64,000 nt of DNA from Dermanyssus gallinae (GCA_003439945.1 QVRM01003977.1:62001-126000); one strand, 5' to 3'; positions 11,239 through 24,218 are shown, counted from the first letter of the stretch. A program made the numbers and translations. Notes: generated by a model not told the origin, from the letters alone.

Positions 11239-14200
11239 CATGCCTACAGTATCCGTGTGTGTAATATTATTAGTCTCTTTGCTGTACATCACCTATATAA
11301 TGACAACCGCATCAAAATTCATCAATCGTGTGTAGTAACGTTTGCTACTCACGGTCTCATAGTGGGCATCCGTAAGACAGCGCGGAAGAGATGCGCGAAC
11401 CCTGTATCCAGTAGCATGTCGCAAAGTTGGGGTCAAGGGCGAGTCTTCGACACTGCCAGAATTAAGTAAGGCCTACTGGTTTCCAATTCGAGCCAACAGC
11501 GTCATAGCAAGATAGAAGAAAATCAATTATGTTCTTTGTGTAAGCCTTCACGCTTTCACCAACTATATACGATGGAAAAGTAACTACAAAAGCAATATTT
11601 TTGGACGTGTCCGCTTTGCATTTGTAATTCTTCTGAATCGTTTGTGCCTCGGTGAATCCTTTAAAATGCGGTCAACGAAATGCCTAAGGCACCGCCACGG
11701 TCTAGTTGTCATATTAAATCCGATGAGTGCCTCTCGGCGGAACGGTAGAAAACTGGTTTTCTCTAATCAGAGTTTGTGTTCGTTCGTCGCTGCAGCAGGC
11801 AATGTGCAGCGATGCTGCCATAGGGGGGAAAAAACAATAGTTCCTTACCAGCACGCTAAAGTCTGCTAATTTGTTTACCTGTGTTTATTTTGCTGTTGAC
11901 TAAAGATTGCGGAGCGCAGCCGAGGAAAAACCTCGTGGTTACGTTCGCATGTTGTAGTATGCTTAAAAGCTGCTAAAAACAATGCTGCTTACGCCGTTTT
12001 TCTGGGAGTGCGCAAAAGTAGTGCACAACTGTACACATCAAACTAGACTATAAAAGCTGTTGTAGACAATGGTTTGTGGGGTCGTCTCACACATTACTTT
12101 CTATTCTTTCTGTCGTCAGCCTCGGTGCCTCATAAGATTACTTCGGATTTTTTTTGCTAATTACATTGCGAGCTACCGGGCTTCATCTGCTAGCAAGCTG
12201 CTTCCCCAAATAGCTGAAGTGCACAAGATGGGCAGTGACGGAAACGTCCGGCACGTGTTGAGGGTGAGGTATTCGAATAGTTTAATTGGTACGGGTCTTG
12301 AAAGAACTCAGGCCTGCCACCGAAGCCAAACCATTTGCTCTGACTTCGCAACTATGTTTACGATAGGCTGAAGGTGAACACATCAACTTAGACATAATTG
12401 TTATATGAATTGACAAATGAATTTGTGGTAACTTTGCTGTATGCTATTGTATCCCTCTGGCTAAAGGTGTATCTATAGATGGCTGGCTGCACTACAGAGT
12501 CAGTCGACTAGATTATTCCTTCAATTGTGAGGTTTCGAATAAAAACAGAAATCCAAGACATTTGAACGTGGCGTCATTTATATTATTTCTGAAGGTTATT
12601 GTTAATAGCGTGGGGCTAACCTACAAAACAATTAGTATTTAGTGCCTAAAAAAAGCTCTTTACGAATAACTGTTAGAATTAGAGATTAATACGTTTTTAA
12701 TCACTGCCTTAAGTTCAATGTTCGATATTTTTCTGTGCTGCTCATAATTCGATAGCATATATCATAGAGACATGAGTATATTAAACAAATACCTGCTAAT
12801 GGATGTGCGCTACTCACGAGGACTATCTAGACATGCCATAAATGTATGCTTGATATGATTATGCTCGTTAAAAAAATTCAATACATTTAACACATTTTGA
12901 ATATGAAAACAGCAAGCACTCAAGGCGGTAGCCTCTGCAAGTGCCCTATTGTCCAAAGCCAATTGTACAACAGTAGCATCACGATATAACGCGTCTCTAA
13001 ATAATCAGTTAATTTTATGCCACTTTGAATTAATTACAGCAGTACATCTGTCGGCGTATTCATTCATGCTCGCACTACACATTGACTTAATAATTGCCAA
13101 TTGCTACGCATAAACAATGGCCGTATGTACACATCCACTGAGTGAGCAGCAGCAGCAGCAGATGATAAACGATGAGCAACTAAGCATTTGTATACACATC
13201 AAACATCTATACACCTAGCTATCAAAGAGCCAATCCGAAATTCTCACTCCTCTGAAACGCACACCGGCAACGAATTCGAGGCCGATTTGTTTCCTTCGTG
13301 TACAAAGTGATGCGCGGTGACTAGACGTCAAATCTCTTGTGAGACAGCTGATTAGGCTACTGCCAGACGTCATGCAAGTGCATCTAACGAAACAGAAGAC
13401 ATTTTCAACGTCTTGGCACGCCCTGACGAACTGCTGGTGATAGATAGTCCTGGTAGATACGTAGTGTCTGTTGGTGTAGTTTCTCGCGAAAACGTAACAA
13501 CCCGCAATATACGTGTTCCAACGAAAAGCAATAAGCCATGATAAATGTAAAGGTCTCAAACTGTGGAAAATGCTTTCAAAAAATGCGTCATTTTGTAATA
13601 TATGATGTAATATATTTTATAGGGCAACAGAAAGCGTTAATGATATTTAAACGACGTAGCGACGTATGACGCAACATGTAGCGGAGGTATTGTTTAGATG
13701 AGTCTGCCACTTCATATTTTCTAAAAAAGGTCTGTCCCGGACAAAAACATACGAGATTTGAGTACTAAGCCCTGTTGGGTTCCTATATCGACTTGTTGCT
13801 ACGTAGACTGATAACTGCCGTAACGTCAAGAAAGATGGCTAACAAAATCATTTTTGATTCCACAGAGTCGGTCGCAAGCCAAACCGAGATCTGTTGATTG
13901 GTCCTTACGAACACCGAAGGGGTTCGCCGACAGAAACTTCATCAATTCAAAATGTCAACATATACCGTTTTACCGAAACTAGATTTTTAAACACCTTAGA
14001 GAGGCAATCAACAACCGAGACTGGCCTATACATAATGGTACCAGTGCCCGGTGGACTGGGTGACTGACTAAGCGCTTTGCTAGTGTGCTGCAGGAAGCCA
14101 ATACTATCCCGACATAGATCATACTACTCGAGAGCAATTGAAAGGACACCTAGAGGCAAAGTGGTCGGGAAAGATATAATAAGAAACAAACAGTTTAAGC

Positions 14201-17150
14201 AAACATTGGCAAACAACAAGCACCGTTGGTACTATGCTAAGAATCTCTATTTAACTAGTGCCTGAAATCCGGGAAAATGCGTGGAAATGCAACATCCTTA
14301 TTATTATACCTGAAAGGCAGCTCTGGTTCCTGATTGATTGTTAAAACTCATGGTGACTATTCATGCATCTATGCATCGACAGTGGTATGGGAATAGTGGG
14401 AAGAGCTACGCAGACCACTGGAGTAGCCTGGGGCGACGGACTCAATCTGTTGCTCGTTTTTTTACTCTTGAAACGGCTACCTGACCGGGTAAGCCAGCAG
14501 ATGACATTGTGATCTATTGCAGGAGTCATGTAGACATAAACCTACTTATCTGCAGTCTCAATAAGATTGAAAAAAGCAGTTTTCAAAATTATATAAAAAC
14601 CAAAGTGAAAAAAACGAGTGGCACAAACAACTAAAAACCCACAAATGTTGTCAATACATAACGCGTCCGCCGTTTTCGAGGTTAAAGTACAACTAATAGC
14701 AACGTGCGGTAAATCATTCATAAGAAAGAAACTATTATATATGGCAAACCAACAACCGTTACACGATAGAGTTAGATTTTCTTTATAAAACGAGTTTTGA
14801 GGTAAGGAAACTTTATTAGGAACAAAAATGTTCAAGTCTTGGAAGGGAAGACTCTGATAATACACGAACTACAGTCACAATAAAGGCTTGCCTCGGCGAA
14901 AGCGTTTGAGGACCACATTATGAACCAGACAAGAAAATTAAGAATAAACGTCATGGAGATATACACTACGGTTGCAACGAGAAGTACGACCTGGCGACCA
15001 GCCGGATAAAAGACCAGACGTTTGCAACCCACGGGTCTCCTTACGTAAGGTGCTTAGGCCGGAGCGACAGGTATCACGCCTCAGCGTATTCAGCAGTTTA
15101 GTCAATAGCTGAACTAGCAAGACGAGAGAAGATCCGGTGATATGGAAGAAACCCTAACTGCCCAATGTATTATATATGAACTCGTATGTATGTAATTTAC
15201 CCAACCGGTGCGGTAATAAACCACCTTAAACAAATCATGAGATAGAACATTGCGTTCAAATTTTTTTTGACTTAAAACACTAGACGGCTTCTTTAGCTGG
15301 TATGAAAAGATACACGCAGCAAAAGAACGTTACGAATTACTTTTGCGAGTGAGTCTGTAATACATGGGACGAGTACGAATTTATCAATTTTCCAGAGATC
15401 CCCATCATACTTGGATTCCAACTGGCTTTAGGACTGGACAAGAGCCCAATAATCTTTGGGATTGAAATGTCAGTGAGTGTTAGTGAGTAGCCCTTGTCAT
15501 CCCAGCTCATCAAGCAGAGGTCCTATGTCACAACCCTTTCGAAAGGTGCTTTAGCATGAAATTTCCAAACGTTGCAAAGTGCCAGGATTAAGAGTTATCA
15601 GTCACATTTTAGTGTAATTGCGGACGATAGTTTCATTGTATCCTGATTCTATTGCTTGATCTGTTAATGAAGTTCTAAAGACTAGAGGATGTCGCGACAG
15701 TTGTTCCCTGAAACGGTTTTTATCGTGAGCATTCCTCGCAGCTCTAACGCCTTTGGGGTAGCGACTGAAAATAAAAACGTTTCAAATAGGCAGCTTTTGC
15801 TTGCGCAATAAATATAGGTTTGTTTCCTACAGTGAGATCCATTTATAGTGTCAACGGTACATTTTGCGTCGTGGCCGCCGAAGTGATAAAGGGAACAAAC
15901 ACGTGTAACATGAGGGGTGTTATTAGAGTTTCGAGAATAAACAAATTAAAAAGACTCCCCAGGAATGAGCCAAAGAATGAGCAAAATTGTTCTGAAAACC
16001 TCGAGAAAACCTTCAGTTAATATGCAACGCTTTGGAATTGAAAACCTTTATAGCTTGCAACTTCTCACAACCAATTAACGCGTGCAATGCCGTCCTTTAG
16101 GTTTGAAAGTTTAGTTTCCGCTTTTCTTTCTTTTTCTTTATTTCTTTAATCAGGCTTATCTGATAATACTTTATGTTGATATTGTCCAAATATCTGATCA
16201 AGGATACACAGATAAGGCAATGTTTTTTATTGCCCCTTTCTGTATTACAGTTACAAATATTCAGTCATACGTGGCAACGCACTATGAGCCTATTTATATG
16301 CTGCGTTTTATTGCAGGTGTAGTTTCGAGAAAAGAAACAGCTTGCCTATGTGGGACGATTTGATATTCTAAGAGAACCACGTAGAACTAGTTCGGTTCGC
16401 GGCTGTGCTAAAGCTGGCAGAAGACGCGTCAATAAATCTTGTATACTTGTGGCAAGTGCGAGATTTTTTATCTTGTCACTACATCGCAGTCCTTAGCAAT
16501 GCGTCACACCGAAACTTCTACTCGTCGCAAAGACTCATTTCAGACATCCAGGAAAACGACACAACTGGACAGTTTGATTTCCTAGAGAAAGCGACGGAGC
16601 CGATTCTGAGTAACGCTTCGTAACGCCCGCTCATTTGCAGTTTACAGAATATTTCAGGAAGGTCTACCTATGTTCACATAATCTAGTGATCATAAACAGC
16701 CAAAAACCTATGATGGTCAGTGTCAATTGTTTATGCGGGATTATTTATAACTGTTATAATGCTCGACGCACGATAATAACTGTCGATTCTTGGGCTGTTG
16801 GCTGGCCACCTTCATGTCCATACCTCTACCGTGTAGGGGAGACCTTTGTAAAGGTCCAAGATGTAACTTTAATCTAGAGTTTTTGCTATTATAGCCATGA
16901 GACGCAGCTGTTGGTAGAGGTGGCCTCAAATGACAAAACAGTGTAGATAATTACGTTAATGGATTAAATTAACAATTGCCTCTGACTGCCCTAACTCGAC
17001 AGCTTTAACGAACAGGTATCTTGAAATGAACTGTTTCCTTGGTTTTAAAAAAATAAACATCTAAGTAGTTTGCGTGTTGTTAAGCGTGTACTCTGTAGCG
17101 TCGTGCTAGACTTTGCCTACAAATAGCAGATACAGATACAGATAGCATGC
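10120..17150. other. intergenic, no supported gene
   Basis: About 7 kb with only short unstructured open frames (longest ~114 codons, minus, 13215-13559) and a (TA)n run at 11170-11233. I see no domain motif, splice-bounded long frame, or RNA gene. It may hold decayed transposon sequence; about 35 bases near 10700-10740 (minus) resemble 55830-55870 (plus). Confidence 0.5.
11170..11233. repeat. (TA)n microsatellite
   Basis: Pure AT dinucleotide run. Confidence 0.95.
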
Positions 17151-17164
17151 TTGGGCGGTGCATC

Positions 17165-17179
17165 CAGCAACAACAACAG

Positions 17180-17213
<34 letters not shown>

Positions 17214-17246
17214 AACAACAGCAACAACAACACCAACAACAACACT
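17165..17246 (+). repeat. (CAA/CAG)n trinucleotide repeat
   Basis: Imperfect CAA repeat with CAG interruptions, followed by a relatively GC-rich kilobase (17250-17900) that has modest open frames but no recognised product. Confidence 0.9.
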
Positions 17247-18292
17247 AGCAGAAGTTGATTGACTCGTATCCTAAGCTTTTTCTTTCTTCACTGGGCCGGT
17301 CGTGCACCGCTTCCCCTGCTCCACCAATAAGCGAAACTTCAACATGCGGTACGTTGACAGACATCGATCGATACCCCTGGATATACGGTACTGTTTCTGT
17401 TCTACATACCTGCGTTACGCTGTACGCCAACCATAATGATGAGGTGGCGGACAGATATTGCTTACACGCTTGCATGGTTCAAGCCAGCAGGATTTTGCCG
17501 GATCGAAGCCAGCCAACTCGGCTGTCATCGCAATACTGTCGTGGGTCCGTTGTCGATGTGGCAGACCCACGACTGCCGTGGGCTAATCGCCGCACTCCAC
17601 AGCAGTAATTGATTGCTGCCGCCGCTGCTCAACGTTGTGGCTTGTGTGCTCATGCTGGCCGGGCGGCCCGGGCACAAGACCGTACAGTCGATGGACGACA
17701 TTGACCATCTTCGATCCACCATCTACGATCATTACAAAATCAATTTCATCTCGAATCCACGGCTCGCTTGCGTCACAGGCTGACCTTGAGGAATCGCCTT
17801 CGTGAGGAACGCGTTGTGCAGCAATGGAAGACGGAATAGAAGAATGGAATCCCAGTCCCGTATCTAGCTAAGCCACCTCTTAAACGGGACACAATTGCGC
17901 TTACGTATGTCCAGAGAAGATAGATCGATAGTCGGTGATATCGTGAGACGACTGGTAGTCCACAATTGGTAAGCCACAACAGCTAGAGCTAAAAGTATTC
18001 AATAAAGAAACGCGATGCGAGCGAGACCTATACGTGACTTCAGATTAGCTATAAATAGTCGTACAGACAATACAGTAGGCGTGTTTTGTGTACAGTAAAA
18101 GCAAACGCAGTTGAACTAAAGTAGGTATTCTGTTATTGGGGCAAACTTTTTTAAACTACGAGATCCATAATTTGTACGCCCCTATGCTATTTGTCACTTC
18201 GGTTTAATGGCGCTTCATGGACACTAGAGCAGGAAGATCGTGACTCAGCCGTCACCTATATTACTGTACGAGCAAGGAACCTAAAAAAAACT

Positions 18293-18293
<1 letters not shown>

Positions 18294-18345
<52 letters not shown>
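18294..18345. repeat. (TA)n microsatellite
   Basis: Pure AT dinucleotide run. Confidence 0.95.
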
Positions 18346-18348
<3 letters not shown>

Positions 18349-18861
18349 CAACACAGGGAGAGCAAGACAGAAATAAATTGTTGTGTCGTCATTGACCTCA
18401 CGAATAGTAAACAATTTGTATTAACCTTTATGCACCGATGAATAAACAAGTTAATCTAGTTGTCGATACAGGTAGAAGGCCTTAGTCGAGATGATTCTAG
18501 ACTAGTTCCTATATGATGAATAATAATAATCATGGATGCGCTTAATAACGAGTGCGGACAATACCGTCGACGCTGCGGTGTGTTGCAGCCGTTGCTGCAT
18601 ATATTGCTGTATTCTACTACTACTACGACTACGTGCAATGCGTACAAGCAGCGTACCGTGACGTGTGTGTCAACAAAGGCTGTGATATAAAGCGAAACAG
18701 AACGCGCGTCAAATTGGATCACGGAAAGCTTTTTACTGTGCGCTGTGTCGATAGTGCTAGTAAGTAGTTGGCGTCAGACAGGGTCTGAGAGGGAACGCTG
18801 CCGAGTTTCTCACTTGATCACTCATTACCTAGAGCATTGGCTGACTTAGTCCGCTGCGACT

Positions 18862-19125
18862 ATAACAACAACGACAGCAACGACAACAACAACAACAGCA
18901 ATAGCAGCAGCAGCAACAACAACAATAATCACAGACGTAACAACAACAACAACAACAATACCAACATCAACCGCAGAGGTAACAGTAACCGCATATTGGT
19001 GTTACAGCAACGACAACAACAACAACCACAAACGTAACAACAATAACAACAACAGCAACAATAACAAGCAAAACATCAATACCAATACCAACAACAACAA
19101 CCGCAGAAGTAACAGCAACCGCATA
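18862..19125 (+). repeat. (CAA)n-rich minisatellite
   Basis: Degenerate CAA/CAG array. A larger unit containing 'cgcagaggtaacagtaaccgcatattg' near 18970 recurs as 'cgcagaagtaacagcaaccgcatattg' near 19101, so a ~130 bp higher-order duplication is present. Confidence 0.75.
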
Positions 19126-19129
19126 TTGA

Positions 19130-20040
19130 TGTTGACAGTCGGCTCAACAGCGCCAAACTGCGGCTTAGCTGCTGGTTTTGCTATAGAGCTGCGAAGAGTG
19201 TAGCCGCATGAAGTGGTGTGGTCATCATTTCATTTGTCATTTTTGCTTAAACGACGCGAAAGAATCGCGGTAGACGCGGCAGCAGCAGCTGCGGCGGTGG
19301 CGTCGTCGTTGTCGTCCACCAGTCTTTGTCTGGTGGACTAAAATCCGCAAAATTAAACGCCGCCCGCCGACGTACATGATGACGTACAACGGGAGCCAAC
19401 GGGAGCTGGGAGGGGGAACCAGCAAAAACGACGCCGGTTGACGGGAAACGTTCGACGGACCGGTGGCCCTTGACGTGACGACGGCTGGTGGCGGCTGGTG
19501 TTTGTGACGCTAGATGCTAGACGCGACCACTTATTTTCGCATGTGTACGCGATCTGCGCTACATCGTTTATCTGTTGTCTGCTGTCTCAGTCTATCTGTG
19601 TGTTTGTCTGTTGGTCGCTGAGGGAAGCGAAGGGAAGGTCTTCACGTCGTAGCCTGACTGAATTGCCGGTAGCCGCGGTGCAGTTGCAGGCCCGTTGGTT
19701 CGTCGTGCTTGCGACAAGATACGCTTTGCACAACTACCGCAGTACGATAGTTCTGCGGTGCTCGCTTAGCAACTGCGTGTCACATATGTATGTAGTACAG
19801 CAGTGTGTGGCACACAGAATCCAATTGTTCTAGCTGCTAGCGCCAGCAAAAGTGAGTCATTTGTTTGGCCTTCTCCCTTTCAAACGCGTGGCCCCCATGT
19901 GCGCCCCGATGTGCATTGGATTGCTGCGTAATCGTCCCTAATTGCTGGAGTTTGCGTGTGTGGCATGCATGTGTGTGTGTATGTGTGTGTGAGATAGGCT
20001 ACTGAATTCGATTCAGCGTAAAAAGCTAGTTTTTGGAACG
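19130..20040. other. GC-richer intergenic segment, no supported gene
   Basis: Contains CpG-containing sequence and a 111-codon plus-strand frame (19498-19833) with no recognisable feature. A promoter or 5' UTR is possible but not supported by any specific element. Confidence 0.35.
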
Positions 20041-20471
20041 GTCTTCATACCTACGACGTGGTTGACGGAAACGCAAACTCCAATACAAGCAGGAATAACT
20101 GCTGCAGAATGACTGTCTTCATTATTATTATTATTATTATTACGCTCGATAGTTCAGCGTGCCTCTCTGGAAGGTCCGCGCTTGAATTGCAAAAAACGTT
20201 GTAGGCATCTCTCATCTTCGAGATTATATCTTTCTTAGTATATCTTGAAAATATTGTGCTAGCAGCATACGCCGTCGTTACCAGTGGCAATATGTATTAT
20301 TATTAGTTATAGCAGCTCTGCAAGTAGGCATGATGGTAATAGCGCAATTCGTTACCTTTCAATCTGTTGCGTTCAGTTTGCGTTCCCTAGAGTAACGTAA
20401 ACCCCCCAGAAATGCCAAGACAATCGTTATTGGTGTACTATTTGCTTAACATGACTGTACATTTTCTTTGT

Positions 20472-20835
20472 AGAGGAGGGTGAATGCAGTTACGCTCTTT
20501 TGCTACGAGTTCGGAATAGTTTCTGACTCGACCCTAGCGGTTGGATGTTGATCTGCCAAGAACCCACTAAACACACTTCCCCTCTTAAGCTTCTCTCTCT
20601 AATGGCCCAGATACGCATAGAACAGTACTATGGGCCATTAGGAGAAGTGGCGAGCGCCTAACGCCGATCATATGGCCGAGGTCACTCACGGGTTCCCCCA
20701 CCAGTGTGACGTGCTTGTCCCAACACCTGCGAACCCGTTTGATTACAAGCCACATTATCTCTTGATGACGTAAACGCTATTCGTTCTGTACTGTACCTGC
20801 CGAGCTCAGTTTTCTTTTTCATCAAAATAACCGTG
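20472..20835 (-). repeat. dispersed ~380 bp repeat, family C, copy 2
   Basis: Inverted relative to the copy at 5405-5785 and similar along its whole length. It includes a hairpin with 11 bp perfect arms (ctaatggccca 20599-20609 and tgggccattag 20631-20641) that is decayed in the other copy. Confidence 0.7.
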
Positions 20836-21102
20836 GCCAGTGAGATGACTATAACATAGGACATGGCTATACCTAAGTACACATTCCCCCTTTTTATATT
20901 AGGGGCGCGTAGAGTGACAGCATGAGCGAACGTGTCAAGATTTATAGGGTTTTCCTAACAGCCTTTGTGGCAGCATGGTCGCTGACCCCCTTAGCGGCAT
21001 ATAGACTCTAATCTACTCGTATTTTCAATTAGTATCGTTCAGAGAAGAATCGATCGACAGCCGGGATCGCAGCTACGATGTCTCTCACACTACTGGGCCC
21101 TA

Positions 21103-21106
<4 letters not shown>

Positions 21107-21188
<82 letters not shown>
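21107..21188. repeat. (TA)n microsatellite at LINE 3' end
   Basis: AT run immediately next to the 3' target duplication of the non-LTR element at 21198-23836. Confidence 0.95.
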
Positions 21189-21190
<2 letters not shown>

Positions 21191-21324
21191 TTAATTCAAT
21201 CAATTTCATTTATTCACCTTTGTAGGTAGCAGTCAAATACTTAGTCAAACAAAATCCATGTACTTATACAAGAGTAACAACACAAGACTAGAGTCATTTC
21301 AGGAATAAAAACATTTCAGCCAAG

Positions 21325-22135
21325 TCAGCTTGCCAGGCTTCCCAGCGATTGTACTAGGGGGCAGTTAGCCGCGTGGTATCTATCACACAAACTCCCACAT
21401 CTAGAGCATTTACAACTATCGCAAGGGTCATGGAAACCCCGCTCCGCACAGAGCTTGTAGTGAAAACCATGAATGGCGAATCGGGTCACAACATGTCTGT
21501 TTAGCCTATGTGTTCCTTTCCACCCACTATTCCTCATTGCCCCCGTGTTAAGGAACTCTACGTCAATGTCCGCCACTTTGTCCTCCCAATCCCTGCGGTT
21601 TGCAAGAAAGGCCTTCGTCACGGGTAGATTGAAGCGACGTTGCAGGTCCTCAGAGAGCAGTGGCGTGTCCGCGAGGAGATATACGTAGCGGTTCCGAGCC
21701 GTCAGATGTAGACCCAGAGCTCGTTTAAGGAAGGAGGCCTTGACGCGGTTTAATTGTTCGAGGTTCTCTGCCGTGAGGTGGTCCCAGGTGACTCTCACCC
21801 CATAGGTCGCGATCGAAGCTATCTTGAGTTCGAACAGTCTGAGTGCCGTCTTCAGCGATAGTCTGTTCGGAGATTTGATAGCCCATGCCGCCGCCAGTGC
21901 CTTCCTGTACCTCTCAGATATGTGCGCAGAGAAGCAAGTACCGGAGACAGAGAAAATCACCCCTATGTATAAGAAGCTGTTGACATACTTAAGTGGCGTT
22001 CTGTTGAGGCGTAGCGTGTCCTCGGCTGCTGTCCTTCCCCCTCTTCTGAACTTCATGGCCACGGTTTTGGAAAGGTTCTCGGACTGTGAACTCCCTCTCA
22101 AGAATATCACGACCCCCTTCAGTGTCCTTATCCCA
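21325..22135 (-). pseudogene. non-LTR reverse transcriptase, C-terminal remnant
   Basis: The open frame carries the motif 'LSKTVAMKF', which follows the RT palm in LINE proteins. Then come 'YLGV'-like 'FLYIGVIFS', a thumb/connection region with 'WDHLTAENLEQLNRVKASFL', and a C-terminal Cys/His cluster (C-x2-C-x-C-x2-C…H-x3-C, near 21350-21420) ending at the stop at 21325. No YADD-containing palm precedes it: upstream sequence joins straight to the endonuclease linker at about 22090-22140. The fragment cannot encode an active polymerase. The frame differs from the endonuclease frame, so the deletion also shifted the frame. Confidence 0.8.
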
Positions 22136-23174
22136 CACAGCAGCAAAGTATGAAACCGCGCGAGGTATTGTGTCAGACGACGCGAACATGTCCGAGAAGT
22201 GATCGATGAGGGAAGCAGAGCTTATCGGCCAGGCCGCTGTCCTGGAACATTTCGATAGCCATTTGTATGGCTGGCTCTCTGCCTCGGCGATCAGCCGGTT
22301 CTCCAGGAGCTCATGATACTTCTTCCGCTGCCTTTCGTACATCTTCCGGCAGATCGTCCTGAAGACTGAGGCCAGCGCGCGAAATGCCGGTTGCTCCTCT
22401 GCGAGAAGCCTGAAGCCAATTTGCGCCCTCCGGGCGAGACGGCAGTGGTGGTCAAACCATGGCCTGTGCTTCTTGTTCCTTCTGTCGGGAGGCGGTAGTG
22501 CGCACGCCTGTAGAATCTCGGTGAGCTGTTGCGCATACCCGTCTGTGTTCACCACGGGAGGCACTGGGAGCACCTCGTGAGCGCGTTCCATAAGCTTGAC
22601 CATATTCAGTTTCCGCGAAAAGGATTCGTGTCTGGCTGTTCGATCCGAAGCGACTCGCACTGTGATGTCAATTGCCATCGGAATGTGGGCACGAATGCTC
22701 GCGCCTTCCGCGAGTGAGTTGTTCTCGCCCTGATACTTAATTTCATCCCTGGTTAAGTTTGTTCCGAAAACGTCGATAGCGGAACTGCCGGCGTGACCCA
22801 GAAATGTCGGTACCGAGCACGGGTTGGCAATCCAGCATCCGTAGTCTGCCAGCGTATCACGGAGAGCCATTGCACGAGCGGAGTCGGGCTGGTCAATGCG
22901 GGCGTTGAAATCTCCGGCGACGACTAGTGGGGCGGAACGGAGAGGATGCACTGCTTCGATTTCACTGACAAGCTTTTCCACCATAACTTGAGTTGACTCC
23001 TCAGCGTCGGGTTTCACGTAGGCTGCTACTATGCATAGTTGCGGCCCGCGTAGCGCGATGATGTTGTTCTCGGTCATGCAAGGCGTGAGGTTGCCGACTC
23101 TGTGACTTTAAAACACGGAGACACCACCACTGGGGCGTCCCGGGCCTGTGTTCTTTTGTGCGGGGCAGTGAACC
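22100..23174 (-). pseudogene. LINE endonuclease, main part
   Basis: EEP-fold endonuclease of the non-LTR element. On minus, visible motifs in order are 'PGRPSGGVSVF' (near 23128-23095), 'VVAGDFNAR' (catalytic D/N), 'SAIDVFGTNL' and 'AHIPMAI' (catalytic His). These are followed by the linker typical of LINE proteins ('KHRPWFDHHCRLARRAQ', 'RKKYHELLENRLIAEAE'). An in-frame TAA follows SGGVSVF, so the frame is interrupted about 11 codons before the Met at 23077; that Met is internal and not the true start. The 5' part of the domain continues beyond the nested insertion at 23622-23830 in the same frame. Confidence 0.85.
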
Positions 23175-23615
23175 CCGTGAGTGAGTGGGCGAGGCGACGA
23201 ACTTGTTCGACGCTGTTTTGACACTCAAGACAGCCAAGGAAACGGCCAGGCGGGAGAGGTTTGAGCGGGTCTCTCGGGAGAGTGGTCGAGACGAGAAGCC
23301 AAGGGAGGGAGGAGGGGGTGGGGAGCAGCCAGGCCCTCATGGTCTCGACGCACCCTCACAGGACGGATTACAAAATGGCATCCCCCTATCCAACCGCAGG
23401 TAGACATGCGGGATGATAGTCAGGGATAGACCTGATTGAAGGAGAACGGCAGAGACGCCTCTCCCACGGCTTCGATGTAATGCCAAAGTAATACCGAGCC
23501 TGGGGGGGTGGACAGAAATCCGGGTTTAGTGGGTTTGCGAGTCTCACACTAGTCACGCAGGCTGCTAGTGGCGCATGTGCATCATGCATTCCCTAAACCT
23601 CCCAGAAAAAAAAAA
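23175..23615 (+). mobile_element. nested, 5'-truncated poly-A retroposon
   Basis: A 441 bp insertion splits the endonuclease: the protein reads …FYAVH on one side and resumes as CPAQKNTGPGRPSGG on the other. It is flanked by TGAACC at 23169-23174 and 23616-23621 and ends on plus with A10 (23606-23615), as expected for target-primed insertion. A plus-strand open frame through 23185-23403 (…LFDAVLTLKTAKETARRERFERV…) may be the C-terminus of another LINE ORF, followed by ~200 bp of 3' UTR. That reading is inference; a SINE is the alternative. Confidence 0.75.
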
Positions 23616-23621
23616 TGAACC

Positions 23622-23830
23622 GCGTAGAAGTGCGAAAGGATGAATGGCACTGTTGCCCAGGTCTCCGTTAGCACCAAGACGTCAATATCGTCCAGGGCCT
23701 CCGGGGCAAGAAGGGCTAGCGAAGTGGTGCCCTCGCAATTCCATTGCACGATTCTCAGCGTCTCTTCCAGACGTCCGCGCCTCGATGCGCTCTGAGACCG
23801 TCCACGCGAGCGGCTGCGCTGACTGGGGGT
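23622..23830 (-). pseudogene. LINE endonuclease, N-terminal part
   Basis: Minus-strand frame with an Arg/Ser-rich run (SRSRGRSQSASRRGRLEET). The first two catalytic blocks of the endonuclease follow: 'LRIVQWNCEG' (Asn) and 'DIDVLVLTETW' (Glu), ending at 'FYAVH' where the nested insertion interrupts. It is in frame with the remainder at 22100-23174. The element is truncated just upstream, so the native start is missing. Confidence 0.8.
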
Positions 23831-24217
23831 GCCGCGTATATATCTTTAATTCGTCTCCAGTCGTCTAACTTAACTTAAATTAGTCCCTTCGTGATCTGGG
23901 TCATTACGAATTACGATTTTTTCTCACGTATATATATACATACATACACCATTGAATTGTTCTGCGTGCAAGATAAATAATAATAAAATAAAAAAGCAAC
24001 GCCTTAGTTCTCGGCTCAGCTTTTGGATCTCTAGAGTTTAAGTTTTCTTGTAAATCCTTAGCTAGCAGCGTTGATCTAATTTTTCTATTTATTTGGTAAG
24101 TCAGAAATCTTGTAACGAGAAAGTGACAATGTTTTACTTACCAAGTAACCCACATATGCAGACACAGTCGGTTCAAAACATGTATATGCATTTTCGACAG
24201 CTAAATGTATACGTACT

Positions 24218-24218
<1 letters not shown>

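Larger units (their letters stand above)
21198..23836 (-). mobile_element. 5'-truncated, internally deleted non-LTR retrotransposon (APE-type LINE)
   Basis: A minus-strand element bounded by a 16 bp target duplication, tatatatctttaattc, at 21182-21197 and 23837-23852. Reading on minus it contains an Arg/Ser-rich N-terminal stretch, an apurinic-type endonuclease, a linker, and then directly the post-palm and C-terminal Cys/His part of a reverse transcriptase ORF, followed by ~127 bp of 3' UTR. The RT catalytic core (palm blocks including the YADD box) is missing. The 5' end is truncated inside the ORF. A second retroposon is nested at 23175-23615. Endonuclease plus C-terminal Cys/His motif points to an R1/Jockey/I-like lineage; the exact clade needs a phylogeny. 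Confidence 0.85.

Noticed and set aside
13215..13559. 114-codon minus-strand open frame
   Set aside because: No motif, no composition bias distinct from background, and no polyadenylation or splice support.
17255..17800. Possible host exon (117-codon plus frame; second frame near 17615-17755)
   Set aside because: GC-rich and somewhat coding-like, but interrupted, without a clear splice pattern, recognisable motif or single consistent frame.
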